This document shows, piece by piece, positions 7,603 to 15,893 of a stretch of DNA of 64,000 bases. Each line of letters starts with the position of its first letter. The stretch's first letter is position 1. Origin of the DNA: an uncultured Christensenellaceae bacterium. Its GTDB lineage: Bacteria; Bacillota; Clostridia; Christensenellales; UBA3700. Position numbers and translations under genes: made by a program. The notes below the pieces were generated by a model. The model was not told the DNA's origin. It ran no database searches and saw nothing but the letters and a program-made list of their open reading frames with translations. The DNA lies in the NCBI GenBank assembly GCA_944383895.1, contig CALWRH010000002.1, positions 1 through 64,000 of the forward strand, written 5' to 3'.

Positions 7603-7632
7603 ATTATAACAGACAAAGCGTCGTAAACGCAA
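7603..7632 (-). promoter_or_regulatory. Promoter of the phospholipase-like gene
   Basis: On the minus strand TTGCGT (7632-7627), 18 bp, TATAAT (7608-7603), with the extended -10 TG. Confidence 0.7.
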
Positions 7633-7696
7633 CTTTACGAACGCGTAGCAAAGGAGCGCAGCGATCCTTTTCGGGACGTATTATAAACACCGGGTA

Positions 7697-7725
7697 TTGA
7701 CGGATTATCAAAGCGGTTATATAAT
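7697..7725 (+). promoter_or_regulatory. Sigma-A promoter of the secreted/membrane protein gene at 7775
   Basis: TTGACG, 17 bp, TATAAT. The leader contains a short hairpin (ATCCGCGTGCGGAT, around 7743-7756). Confidence 0.8.
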
Positions 7726-7774
7726 TATATAAAGGAGCTGTATCCGCGTGCGGATGCGGTCTGAGGGGGAGAGT

Positions 7775-9241
7775 ATGGCGAGAAAGAACAAGTTTTTGAT
7801 AATTTTCCTGTCCGTGTCTATAATATGCATTATATTTGCATGCGCTCCCGCAGCTTTCGCGCATCCTGATCGCGATACTTATCACGAAGGAACTGTAGCG
7901 TGCGAGTCAGTCGTAAAAGGCGGAGAGAATATCGTACTCGAAAAACTCGACGTTGAGTTTTCTTATCCGACGATCCTGAAGAAGTGGAATAAAGCCAATG
8001 CCGAAGGATACAACGGCAGCGTTAAGTCAGAATATCTTCTTTATAATCCTTCGCAAAGCGACGACAGCGCAAGACTCTGGCTCAGGTACGGCGACGTCCC
8101 TCCGTACTTCTACGGCGAGCCGCAGTTTTCAAAAGTTTACGTCGACGGCGCCGAGCTTTCGGGAAAGACGAGGTACGGTATATCGTATTCTGACGACGAG
8201 GGCAGAAGAAGGGCTGCCGACGTGTTCGACGGCACTTTCGCCCCCGACGACTTCGTAGATCCCGACGATACGGTTTACCTTCAGACTTTCGTTATCGTGG
8301 CTAACGGCGGACATGATTACGCAAGCTGCATAGCAGAGATAAGCGGTTATGACGGCAATCTGCCTCTTATCGGAGATTCTCTTTTCGTAAGCGTGTCCGA
8401 AAAAAGAAATCGGATATACTATTCTGTGAAAAACAGCTTGTTCACTGTTGCTACGGTAGGTTCTCCTCTGGGCAGAGGAGTTTCGTGGCGTGTCGCAGAG
8501 GATACGTCTGATATGTTTTCTGAATATTACGATGACAAAAAGGCCGTGCATCTGATAGATACGCAGACTATGACTTACGAGGAATATATCAGGCAAAATC
8601 TCGGAGAGTATGCGGACGAAGAATATTTTTCCGACTTGTACGCCTCGGTAACATGCAGGATCTACGACAAGGATCTGCGGGCATTCAGAAACTCGTGGTT
8701 GTTCGATAAAGAGATTATTATAACGTGGAAGGAATACGAGATCGCAGTTCCCGCAGGGGAGAGAGTCTCGCTCGGCATTGAGGAATCCTTCTTTCCTGAC
8801 ATAAACGAGAACATGAGTCCAGACGTCTATAACGCAGAATACCGCATTTTAGAATTCAGGCGCGCAGCAGAGTTCGGCGTCAACGCAAAAGCATACACGC
8901 CTTATTACGTCCTGGACAGGGATAATTGTTATTTTACAAAGGCGGACGACGGCGGCTATGTTTTCATCGCAAGGGATTACGGCGAAGACATGCTAAAGTT
9001 CGGCATTTCGATTTCGGAAAATCCGAAACGTGCAAACACTGTCGATCTGAGCATTCTGGTCGGGATACTGATGTGTATTTTCTTGCCGATAATTTTCATT
9101 TTAATGGTGATGCTGGGGCTTATAACGATATTGCTGATCCCCGTGGGCATAGTGTTCGGGATAATCGTCCTGATAAAATCAGTAGTCAGGATAATAAGAA
9201 AGAGAAGAGATAAGAACGACGATATTTTCAAAGGATACTGA
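7775..9241 (+). CDS. Secreted, membrane-anchored protein of unknown function
   Basis: The protein has 488 residues. An N-terminal signal peptide (residues 7-32, IIFLSVSIICIIFACAPAAFAHP) is followed by an extracytoplasmic region of about 390 residues rich in Tyr, Asp and beta-type segments. Near the C-terminus are hydrophobic stretches (LSILVGILMCIFLPIIFILMVMLGLITILLIPVGIVFGIIVLI) and a basic tail (RIIRKRRDKN), giving one hairpin or two membrane passes with a cytoplasmic end. No catalytic motif is recognised. ATG 7775 has GAGGGGGAG 5 nt upstream; an in-frame ATG at 7748 has none. It is transcribed alone, with promoter and terminator on either side. Confidence 0.82.
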   Translation: MARKNKFLIIFLSVSIICIIFACAPAAFAHPDRDTYHEGTVACESVVKGGENIVLEKLDVEFSYPTILKKWNKANAEGYNGSVKSEYLLYNPSQSDDSARLWLRYGDVPPYFYGEPQFSKVYVDGAELSGKTRYGISYSDDEGRRRAADVFDGTFAPDDFVDPDDTVYLQTFVIVANGGHDYASCIAEISGYDGNLPLIGDSLFVSVSEKRNRIYYSVKNSLFTVATVGSPLGRGVSWRVAEDTSDMFSEYYDDKKAVHLIDTQTMTYEEYIRQNLGEYADEEYFSDLYASVTCRIYDKDLRAFRNSWLFDKEIIITWKEYEIAVPAGERVSLGIEESFFPDINENMSPDVYNAEYRILEFRRAAEFGVNAKAYTPYYVLDRDNCYFTKADDGGYVFIARDYGEDMLKFGISISENPKRANTVDLSILVGILMCIFLPIIFILMVMLGLITILLIPVGIVFGIIVLIKSVVRIIRKRRDKNDDIFKGY

Positions 9242-9248
9242 TCGTCAG

Positions 9249-9293
9249 AGGAGGACGGACTGCGGCAAAGGATCTGCAGCCGTCTCCTTTTTT
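9249..9293 (+). terminator. Terminator after the 7775 gene
   Basis: GGAGGACGG-A-CTGC pairs imperfectly with GCAG-C-CGTCTCC and is followed by TTTTTTAT. Confidence 0.75.
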
Positions 9294-9329
9294 ATATAAT
9301 TTTTGCGGTCGGGCGCGCGTTTATCCCGC

Positions 9330-9358
9330 TTGCGGTTTTAGTTGATATAGTATATAAT
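9330..9358 (+). promoter_or_regulatory. Promoter of tilS (leaderless)
   Basis: TTGCGG, 17 bp, TATAAT ending at 9358. The ATG is at 9365, where the first transcribed base is expected. Confidence 0.75.
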
Positions 9359-9364
9359 AGAGCT

Positions 9365-10663
9365 ATGTGCGAAAAACTTATCGGCGCAGATGGCATTGAG
9401 CTTATTTCGCGTTTTGACAAACTTGCATTGGCTGTAAGCGGAGGCAGAGACAGCATGGCTCTGCTGGATTGGTTTTTTTCTTCGGGCGAATACCCGGGAG
9501 AGTTTTTCGTCGTGCACGTCAATCACAACCTTAGAGGCGACAATTCGGACGCTGACTGCGCTCTCGTAAAGAATTATTGCGACGAGAGGGGCATAAAGCT
9601 CAGGATATACAGCGAAGACGTAAAGGGCTTTTGCGAAAGAGGCGGCTACGGCACCGAGCAGGGCGCGAGGCTGATAAGACGGCGCATTTTCAGAGAGATA
9701 ACAGAAAGCAAAGAGGCGCAGAGAGTGGTTACCGCGCATCATTTGCAGGACTTTGCAGAGAGCGTGCTGATGCACGTTTTCAGGGGCAGCGGCATAGACG
9801 GGCTTTGCGGCATAAGCAAGGACGACGGCATGATGATAAGGCCTCTTTTGTCGACGGACAGAAAGACGATAGAAGAATATATCGCGAAGAATAAAGTTCC
9901 ATATCGCGATGACGAGAGCAATTTCGACGATTCGTACACGCGCAATTATCTCAGGAACTCCGCGTTTCCTGTTCTGAAAAAAGTATATCCGAACATAGAG
10001 AGATCGCTTGCCATGCTTGCAAAACAGGCTTTTTACGCAAAGAGCTATATATCGGGCAACAGCATGGCGCCCGTGTCCGAAGACGGAGAGGCGGTGCTCG
10101 ACGTATCCGCCCTGGATCAGCCGTCCGCGCTTCAGTCGGACAGCATTTTCAAAGCGCTCGAACTTATCGGCGCGAGAGTGGACTGCGAAAGCGTGCATAT
10201 AGAATCCGTCAAATCGTTAAAAGACAAGAAAAACGGCACCCGTGTCTGTCTTCCGCACAATGTTGAAGTGGAAAAGAGCAAAGGAAGGCTTTGGTTCTAT
10301 CGCAAAGAAGAAAAGGATATGTCCGAGACACCCTTTGTCGGAGAGAGCTTTTATGTAGGCGGATACGAGATAAATGTCGGAGATACGGGCAGGCTGAAGT
10401 ATGACCCCGACAAGATACCCGACGGGGCGGTCGTCCGCACGCGCAGAGAGGGCGACAGGTTCAAGAGATTCAGAGGAGGAGAAAAATCCTTCGGGGACTA
10501 TCTGACGGATATCGGATACCCTCCGCACAAGAGGGACAATATTCCCGTGGTCGCTTTCGGCAGCGAGATACTTATCGCGGCGGGGATAGAAATATCCGAC
10601 CGCGTGGCCGTGGACGAGAGCACGAAAACAATAAAACGCATTGATACGAAACGCCGCGTATGA
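9365..10663 (+). CDS. tilS: tRNA(Ile)-lysidine synthase
   Basis: This enzyme makes lysidine at the wobble C of tRNA-Ile(CAU) using ATP and lysine, in the cytoplasm. The PP-loop is VSGGRDSMALL (residues 25-35), followed by VNHNLRGDNSDAD and VVTAHHLQDFAES, typical of TilS. The C-terminal part (VRTRREGDRFKRFRG) is the TilS tRNA-binding domain. At 432 residues it has the usual length. The ATG has no ribosome site and lies 6 nt after a perfect -10, so the mRNA is probably leaderless. hpt follows at 24 bp, the usual tilS-hpt order in Firmicutes; the ftsH that often follows is replaced here by cca. Confidence 0.95.
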   Translation: MCEKLIGADGIELISRFDKLALAVSGGRDSMALLDWFFSSGEYPGEFFVVHVNHNLRGDNSDADCALVKNYCDERGIKLRIYSEDVKGFCERGGYGTEQGARLIRRRIFREITESKEAQRVVTAHHLQDFAESVLMHVFRGSGIDGLCGISKDDGMMIRPLLSTDRKTIEEYIAKNKVPYRDDESNFDDSYTRNYLRNSAFPVLKKVYPNIERSLAMLAKQAFYAKSYISGNSMAPVSEDGEAVLDVSALDQPSALQSDSIFKALELIGARVDCESVHIESVKSLKDKKNGTRVCLPHNVEVEKSKGRLWFYRKEEKDMSETPFVGESFYVGGYEINVGDTGRLKYDPDKIPDGAVVRTRREGDRFKRFRGGEKSFGDYLTDIGYPPHKRDNIPVVAFGSEILIAAGIEISDRVAVDESTKTIKRIDTKRRV

Positions 10664-10687
10664 CGGCGCATATACAACGGAGAGAAT

Positions 10688-11224
10688 ATGTACGACAAAA
10701 ACATTGAAAAAGTATTGATCACAAAAGAGGAGATCGAAAAGAGAACTTCGGAGCTTGCCGCGGAGATAAGCCGCGATTACAAAGGCAAAAAGCTTATCAT
10801 GATATGCGTGCTTACAGGCGCGATGGTGTTCTTTGCCGACCTTATCAGAAAGATAGAAATTCCGCTCGAAGTGGACACTATCGTCGCGTCGAGCTACGGC
10901 GCAGGCATGACGACAAGCGGCAGCGTGCGCATTTCTAAGGACATAAAGTACGATATATCGGGCAAATCCGTTATACTCGTAGAAGATATAATAGATACGG
11001 GCGTAACGCTCAAGACTCTTACTCAGATGCTCGCGACCCGTGCGCCCGAGAGTCTGAAAGTCTGCTCTCTGCTCGACAAGCCGTCAAGGAGAAGAGTGGA
11101 TTTCGAGGGAGATTACGTCGGCTTTAAGATACCCGACGAATTCGTAGTCGGTTACGGTCTTGACTATGCCGAGCAGTACCGCAATCTGCCCGAGGTCTGC
11201 ACGCTTAATCCCGAGGGGATCTGA
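10688..11224 (+). CDS. hpt: Hypoxanthine phosphoribosyltransferase
   Basis: A purine-salvage enzyme converting hypoxanthine/guanine and PRPP to IMP/GMP. At 178 residues it is full length. The PRPP-binding signature is VILVEDIIDTGVTL (about residues 97-110), and VGFKIPDEFVVGYGLDY is the base-binding C-terminal motif. The ribosome site GGAGAG lies 5 nt before ATG 10688. It sits in the tilS-hpt-cca-rmuC-PHP operon; cca starts 1 bp after its stop. Confidence 0.96.
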   Translation: MYDKNIEKVLITKEEIEKRTSELAAEISRDYKGKKLIMICVLTGAMVFFADLIRKIEIPLEVDTIVASSYGAGMTTSGSVRISKDIKYDISGKSVILVEDIIDTGVTLKTLTQMLATRAPESLKVCSLLDKPSRRRVDFEGDYVGFKIPDEFVVGYGLDYAEQYRNLPEVCTLNPEGI

Positions 11225-11225
11225 T

Positions 11226-12566
11226 ATGCAGTTGCCGTTTTCGCTCGAAAAACTTGCCGAGATCTTTCCCGAGAGACTTTATCTTGTCGGAGGCGCGGTG
11301 CGCGACCATATCAGGGGCGTGCCTACGGAAGATTTCGACCTTGCGAGCGCAGCGGAGCCCAAGGCGGTAAAAGACGCGCTCGCCGGCAGCGGTTTCAAAG
11401 TCTGCGACAGTTCGCCAAAGCTTGGCACGCTTATCATTTCGGGCGGCGGAGTGCGTTTCGAGCATACGACTTTCCGCACGGACAGCTATCCTGAAGGCAG
11501 CGGCGTGCACAAGCCCGATCAGGTGATATTCACTACGGACATAGAGAAAGATTGCAGGCGTCGCGATTTCTGTTGCAACGCGATATATTACGACGTAAAG
11601 GGTAAAAGGCTCGTCGATCCGCTCGGCGGTATCGCAGACGTAGAGCACGGCATATTGAGGACAACGCGTGCGGCTAAAGAGGTGTTCTGCGAGGACGGGC
11701 TGAGGATAATGAGGCTTATACGCTTTGTTTCCACGCTCGGTTTCGCTCCCGATTACGAGGCGGCTCAGGCGGCGAAGGAGTTAGTCGGAAGACTTGCTGA
11801 CGTATCTAAAGAGCGTATACGCGACGAGCTGGACAAGACTCTCGCGGGCGGCAATCTCTGCAACGCAATGGAACTTGCTCTCGATACGGGAGTGCTCGGA
11901 GAGATACTGCCCGAACTTGCGGAGAACGAAAGCGTTCTGCAGCCTAAACAATTTCACGCATACGACGCGTTGAGGCACGCTTTTCACACGGCAGCGGCGG
12001 CGCGCGCAGACATAAAACTCGCCGCGCTTTTGCACGACGTAGGAAAGGCTGAGGCGATAAAGAAAGACGGCAACATGCACCGTCATGCAGAATACGGCGC
12101 AATCACCGCAAAAGAGATAACAAAAAGACTCAAATATCCCAACGCCGTGATTACGGAAACCGAAATACTCGTCAGAGAGCACATGTACGACATCAACGCC
12201 AACGCGAGGGAGAGCAAGCTGCGCAAATTCGTCGCGCGCAATTATGCGGTGATAGACAAGCTTATCGCGCTCGTCAGGGCGGACAGCGCGGGTACGGGCG
12301 TATTCGACGATTGTCCGAGGGCGGACAGATTCGAGGCGACGCTCGATAAGATGAAAAAGGAAGGAGTACCGTTTACGCTTAAACAGCTCAAGGTAAACGG
12401 CGACGATATAAAATCGCTCGGGCTGAAAGGCGAGAGCATAGGCAGAGTTCTCGGAGAACTTCTGGACGGTTGCGTAGAAGGAAGATTCGGAAACTCGAGA
12501 GAAGAACTGCTTGCGGCGGCAAAGAGATCGCTGAAAAACGGAGCAGGCACAGGAGGCACGAAATGA
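11226..12566 (+). CDS. cca: CCA-adding tRNA nucleotidyltransferase with HD domain
   Basis: The protein has 446 residues. The class II nucleotidyltransferase head shows LYLVGGAVRDHIRG and the catalytic DFDLAS pair. CRRRDFCCNAIYYD and EDGLRIMRLIRF are the usual base-selection and ribose regions. A C-terminal HD domain (ALLHDVGKAEA, HAEYGAITAKEI) is present, as in many bacterial Cca enzymes. It builds or repairs the CCA end of tRNAs. ATG 11226 follows the hpt stop by 1 bp, with GAGGGG upstream; a longer in-frame reading into hpt has no support. The role as CCA enzyme rather than poly(A) polymerase fits a Firmicute but is not proved by sequence alone. Confidence 0.93.
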   Translation: MQLPFSLEKLAEIFPERLYLVGGAVRDHIRGVPTEDFDLASAAEPKAVKDALAGSGFKVCDSSPKLGTLIISGGGVRFEHTTFRTDSYPEGSGVHKPDQVIFTTDIEKDCRRRDFCCNAIYYDVKGKRLVDPLGGIADVEHGILRTTRAAKEVFCEDGLRIMRLIRFVSTLGFAPDYEAAQAAKELVGRLADVSKERIRDELDKTLAGGNLCNAMELALDTGVLGEILPELAENESVLQPKQFHAYDALRHAFHTAAAARADIKLAALLHDVGKAEAIKKDGNMHRHAEYGAITAKEITKRLKYPNAVITETEILVREHMYDINANARESKLRKFVARNYAVIDKLIALVRADSAGTGVFDDCPRADRFEATLDKMKKEGVPFTLKQLKVNGDDIKSLGLKGESIGRVLGELLDGCVEGRFGNSREELLAAAKRSLKNGAGTGGTK

Positions 12567-13945
12567 CTTTACCCGAAATACTTACGATAGCTTTTTCCGC
12601 GCTGGCTTGCGTGCTCGCGCTTGCCGCGCTGATCGCGGTCGTTATAAAGAAAAAGGACGGCTCAGCTGCTGACAGCGAGGAGATAGTAAACAATATCGGC
12701 GACGCGGTCAATCTTATAAACGACAACACGAGGAAGGAAACTTCCGCCGCAAAAGAAATAGTAGTTACGGCATTTTCTGCGGCAAATACCGCGACAGTAA
12801 CCTCTCTCGACACTCAGCTCAAGGGGTTCGGCGACAAGATAAGAGAGTTCAGAGAAGACGTCGGCCGCAGTCTTGACGAGATGAGAAGACTGCTTAGAGA
12901 AAACGAAGACGCGACGCGCACGACTTTCAACAACAATCTCGAGCAGGTGCGCAAAGAATTCAAGACGAGCGTCGACGATATGAGAAAGTCCGTAGCGGAC
13001 GATCTCAAGAGCGTCAGAGAGGACAACGAAAAACAGCTGACCGAAATGCGCAGGACAGTAGAGGAAAAGCTTGCGGAAACGCTGGACACCCGCGTCAAAA
13101 ACGCTTTCGAACAGGTCAACAAGAGCCTCGAGTCCGTGCAGCGCAGTTTCGGAGAGATGAAGGAACTGACAGGCAGCGTAAACAACCTTACGCGAGTATT
13201 CGCCAACGTAAAGGCGAGAGGCAATTGGGGAGAAGTTTCGCTGGAGAGCCTGCTCGATCAGATACTCACGCCCGAGCAGTACGAAAAGCAGTTCATGATA
13301 TCGCGTTCAGAGAATACGAGGGTAGACTTTGCGATCATCATGCCGGGACAGGGCGGGGAAAAGGTGTATCTGCCCATAGACGCCAAATTCCCGATAACGG
13401 ATTACGAAAACCTTATCAATGCGAGCGAAAAAGGCGACGCGGCGGGAGTGAACGCGGCGAGAAAGCTGCTGCTCGAAAGGGTAAGACAAGAGGCGCAGAG
13501 CATCAACAACAAATACGTCAAACCGCCCAAGACCACCAATTTCGCACTGCTTTACGTCCCCAACGAAGGACTGTTTGCTGAAATAATAAGGGACGGCGTG
13601 CTCGTAGCGGATCTTCAGACGAAATACAGGGTGAGCGTGTGCGGACCTACAACGGTGACGGCTCTTCTCAATAGTTTGCAGATGGGATTTACATCGCTCA
13701 AGATACAGAAAAAGAGCGCGGAGATAATCAAGCAGATGTCGGGCATAAGAGCGGATTTCGCCAAGTTTACCGAGCTGCTTTCCACCGTGCGCAGCCGTGC
13801 GGAAAAAGTCATCGGCGCGATAGACGATCTCGACAAACGCAACGACATGATAGGCAAGAGGCTAAAGAAAGTCGGAGAGATAGACGGCGGAGAAGTCGCT
13901 TTGCTTGAGGTAGCCGCAGACAAAGACGGGGAGGACGGACAATGA
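12563..13945 (+). CDS. rmuC: RmuC-family DNA recombination protein
   Basis: The protein has 460 residues. It starts with a membrane segment (residues 5-28, ILTIAFSALACVLALAALIAVVI), followed by a long coiled coil rich in Glu/Arg/Lys to about residue 200. The RmuC core then follows: NVKARGNWGEVSLESLLDQIL, LPIDAKFPITDYENL and VCGPTTVTALLNSLQMGF. RmuC proteins have a nuclease-like fold and limit recombination at inverted repeats. ATG 12563 overlaps the cca stop (ATGA) and has AGGAGG 7 nt upstream. Confidence 0.94.
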   Translation: MTLPEILTIAFSALACVLALAALIAVVIKKKDGSAADSEEIVNNIGDAVNLINDNTRKETSAAKEIVVTAFSAANTATVTSLDTQLKGFGDKIREFREDVGRSLDEMRRLLRENEDATRTTFNNNLEQVRKEFKTSVDDMRKSVADDLKSVREDNEKQLTEMRRTVEEKLAETLDTRVKNAFEQVNKSLESVQRSFGEMKELTGSVNNLTRVFANVKARGNWGEVSLESLLDQILTPEQYEKQFMISRSENTRVDFAIIMPGQGGEKVYLPIDAKFPITDYENLINASEKGDAAGVNAARKLLLERVRQEAQSINNKYVKPPKTTNFALLYVPNEGLFAEIIRDGVLVADLQTKYRVSVCGPTTVTALLNSLQMGFTSLKIQKKSAEIIKQMSGIRADFAKFTELLSTVRSRAEKVIGAIDDLDKRNDMIGKRLKKVGEIDGGEVALLEVAADKDGEDGQ

Positions 13946-14787
13946 GAGCGGATCTGCACATACACAGCGAATATTCGGACGGTACCGACGACGTAAAGAC
14001 GATAGTTTCCAAGGCGAAAGCCGCCGGACTCGGCTGTATCGCTCTCACCGATCACGACACCGTGAAAGGAGTCGCAAAAGCTGTCGAAGAGGGAGAAAAA
14101 CAGGGTGTAAAGGTGCTTGAAGGCATAGAGATGAGCACATACGCCATATGCGAGGTGCATATCCTCGGCTACAATATCGACTGCGACAACGACGCGCTCT
14201 CGACGCGTCTTGCAGAGATAGACAGACAGCGTAGCGACAGGATAAAGGCGATACTCGCAAATCTCGGCAAATACAATATAAAACTCGACGAAGAAAAGAT
14301 ATTCGATCGCATAGGAACTGTCGGACGCATGCATATCGCCAAGCAGCTGCTCGCAAAGGGTTACTGTCAGACGATCACCGAGGCTTTCGACCGTTATCTC
14401 GGGGAGAGAGGGCTTGCATACGTTCCGTCAAAGAGGATAACTCCGCTCGAGGGCGTAAAACTCATAAAAGCCGCGCACGGCAGAGCGGTGATAGCGCATC
14501 CTCTCGTATTCTGTCAGAAAGGCAGGCTGAACGATCTTATCGAGGGGCTCAAGACGTACGGGCTTGACGGGCTCGAGGTTTATTATCCTACGCATACGCT
14601 CGACGACACCGCGCGCCTTTACGAGCTTGCAAAACGCTACGGACTTTTCGCGAGCGGAGGAACGGACTATCACGGCGCGAACAAGAAAGGCGTGGAGATA
14701 GGCGACGTCAATTATATCCCCGACGTATACGCGATGAAAAAACTCGGGCTTGCAGCAGGCGGGCACGCAAAATACGGCAGACGGTAA
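13942..14787 (+). CDS. PHP-domain phosphoesterase
   Basis: The protein has 281 residues. Metal-binding motifs of the PHP family appear in order: DLHIHSEYSDG (residues 4-14), ALTDHDT, EGIEMST, VIAHPLV and GGTDYHG. The arrangement and length match RNase AM / 3',5'-nucleoside bisphosphate phosphatase proteins (YciV/TrpH type), which trim RNA 5' ends or hydrolyse pAp; other PHP activities are possible. ATG overlaps the rmuC stop (ATGA), so it is the last coupled gene of the operon. Confidence 0.92.
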   Translation: MRADLHIHSEYSDGTDDVKTIVSKAKAAGLGCIALTDHDTVKGVAKAVEEGEKQGVKVLEGIEMSTYAICEVHILGYNIDCDNDALSTRLAEIDRQRSDRIKAILANLGKYNIKLDEEKIFDRIGTVGRMHIAKQLLAKGYCQTITEAFDRYLGERGLAYVPSKRITPLEGVKLIKAAHGRAVIAHPLVFCQKGRLNDLIEGLKTYGLDGLEVYYPTHTLDDTARLYELAKRYGLFASGGTDYHGANKKGVEIGDVNYIPDVYAMKKLGLAAGGHAKYGRR

Positions 14788-14808
14788 AATGCTTATGTTA
14801 CGACTGAA

Positions 14809-14832
14809 AAGCGGCGCAGACGCGCCGCTTTG
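14809..14832 (+). terminator. Terminator of the tilS-PHP operon
   Basis: AAGCGGCGC-AGA-CGCGCCGCTT is a strong hairpin, but only a short T tail (TTTGAGTTT) follows. Confidence 0.6.
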
Positions 14833-14911
14833 AGTTTGCCCGATCCGACAGGAAATAAATGTCAGTATAAAAAAGGCAAAACATATCGCGTAAAGCACAA
14901 ACTACGATTGT

Positions 14912-15781
14912 ATGAAAAGAGCAGTTTTGTTTTACGTTTTGATAATATCTTTAGCGACGCTTTGCCTGACTGCGTCGGGATTTTGCCGGGGAACGGCAGA
15001 CGGGGTGTGCGAAACGGTAAATTGTGCTGAAAAAGACGCTTTTACGCATGCCGACATACAGTCGCAGAAAACAGAAAAAAACGCGTCTGCGCTGATGTCG
15101 AGTTTTTCGACTACGTTCAACAGAAACGTCTACGCGAGGAGTTACAACATCGCGCTTGCCTGCAAGAATTTCTGCTATCTGAGAGTAAAGAGCGGAGAAG
15201 TGCTTTCATTTAATCAGACGGTAGGAAAGCGGACGGTAGAAAGGGGATACAAAGAGGCGAAAGTCATCGAGAACGGAGAATACGTCAACGGCGTTGGCGG
15301 CGGGGTGTGTCAGGTTTCCACTACGCTGTACAACGCGTGGATAACCGCGGGACTAGGCGTGCAGAGCGTGAGAGCGCACTCGCTGCCCTCGTCTTATTGC
15401 GCCATGTCGAGAGACGCTACCGTATCGGATTGGATAGATCTTCTTCTCGTGAACGACAGCGGACAAGACGTCGTGGTCAACGCTACGGTGAAAGGCAATA
15501 AAGTGACTTTTGACGTGTACGGACAACCCGACGGCAACGAATACCGCTTCGAAACCCGCATAATCAGAAAGACGGATCCGCCCGAACCCGTGCTCGAATA
15601 CGTTCCTTATATCGAAGGCGGACTCGAGAGCAGACAGATATCTCCGCCTAAATGCGGCTACGTTACGGAGCTTGTCCGCTATGTCTATAAGAACGGAGAA
15701 AGAACAGAGGTAACGACCGTACGCAGGGACGTCTACCGAGGGGTTGCGGCAAAGGTCCAGGTCAAAGAAAGTATGGATTGA
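14912..15781 (+). CDS. VanW-family protein
   Basis: The protein has 289 residues. A signal peptide or membrane anchor (residues 4-24, AVLFYVLIISLATLCLTASGF) places it outside the membrane. The VanW signature is clear: SGEVLSFNQTVGKRT, GYKEAKVIENGEYVNGVGGGVCQVSTTLYNA. A C-terminal stretch (CGYVTELVRYVYKNGERTEVTTVRRDVYRG) resembles a G5-like domain. VanW proteins are widespread in Firmicutes cell-envelope contexts and are not by themselves glycopeptide-resistance determinants. No strong ribosome site precedes ATG 14912. It is a single gene between two transcription units. Confidence 0.88.
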   Translation: MKRAVLFYVLIISLATLCLTASGFCRGTADGVCETVNCAEKDAFTHADIQSQKTEKNASALMSSFSTTFNRNVYARSYNIALACKNFCYLRVKSGEVLSFNQTVGKRTVERGYKEAKVIENGEYVNGVGGGVCQVSTTLYNAWITAGLGVQSVRAHSLPSSYCAMSRDATVSDWIDLLLVNDSGQDVVVNATVKGNKVTFDVYGQPDGNEYRFETRIIRKTDPPEPVLEYVPYIEGGLESRQISPPKCGYVTELVRYVYKNGERTEVTTVRRDVYRGVAAKVQVKESMD

Positions 15782-15806
15782 CATGTTGAATATACAATGG
15801 TGTAAT
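15778..15806 (+). promoter_or_regulatory. Sigma-A promoter of the exchanger gene
   Basis: TTGACA, 17 bp, TGTAAT. The -35 overlaps the stop codon of the VanW gene. Confidence 0.8.
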
Positions 15807-15831
15807 CTACACGGATAAAGAAATTTCGATA

Positions 15832-15859
15832 AAGCGCGGAATAATGTCGCACCGCGCTT
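15832..15859 (+). other. Stem-loop in the exchanger leader
   Basis: AAGCGCGG pairs perfectly with CCGCGCTT across a 12-nt loop, inside the leader of about 80 nt. There is no T tail, so it could be a processing signal or control element, or a poor terminator for the VanW gene. Confidence 0.4.
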
Positions 15860-15893
15860 ATTACAATATAGATATAAAAATCGGAGATAGGTT

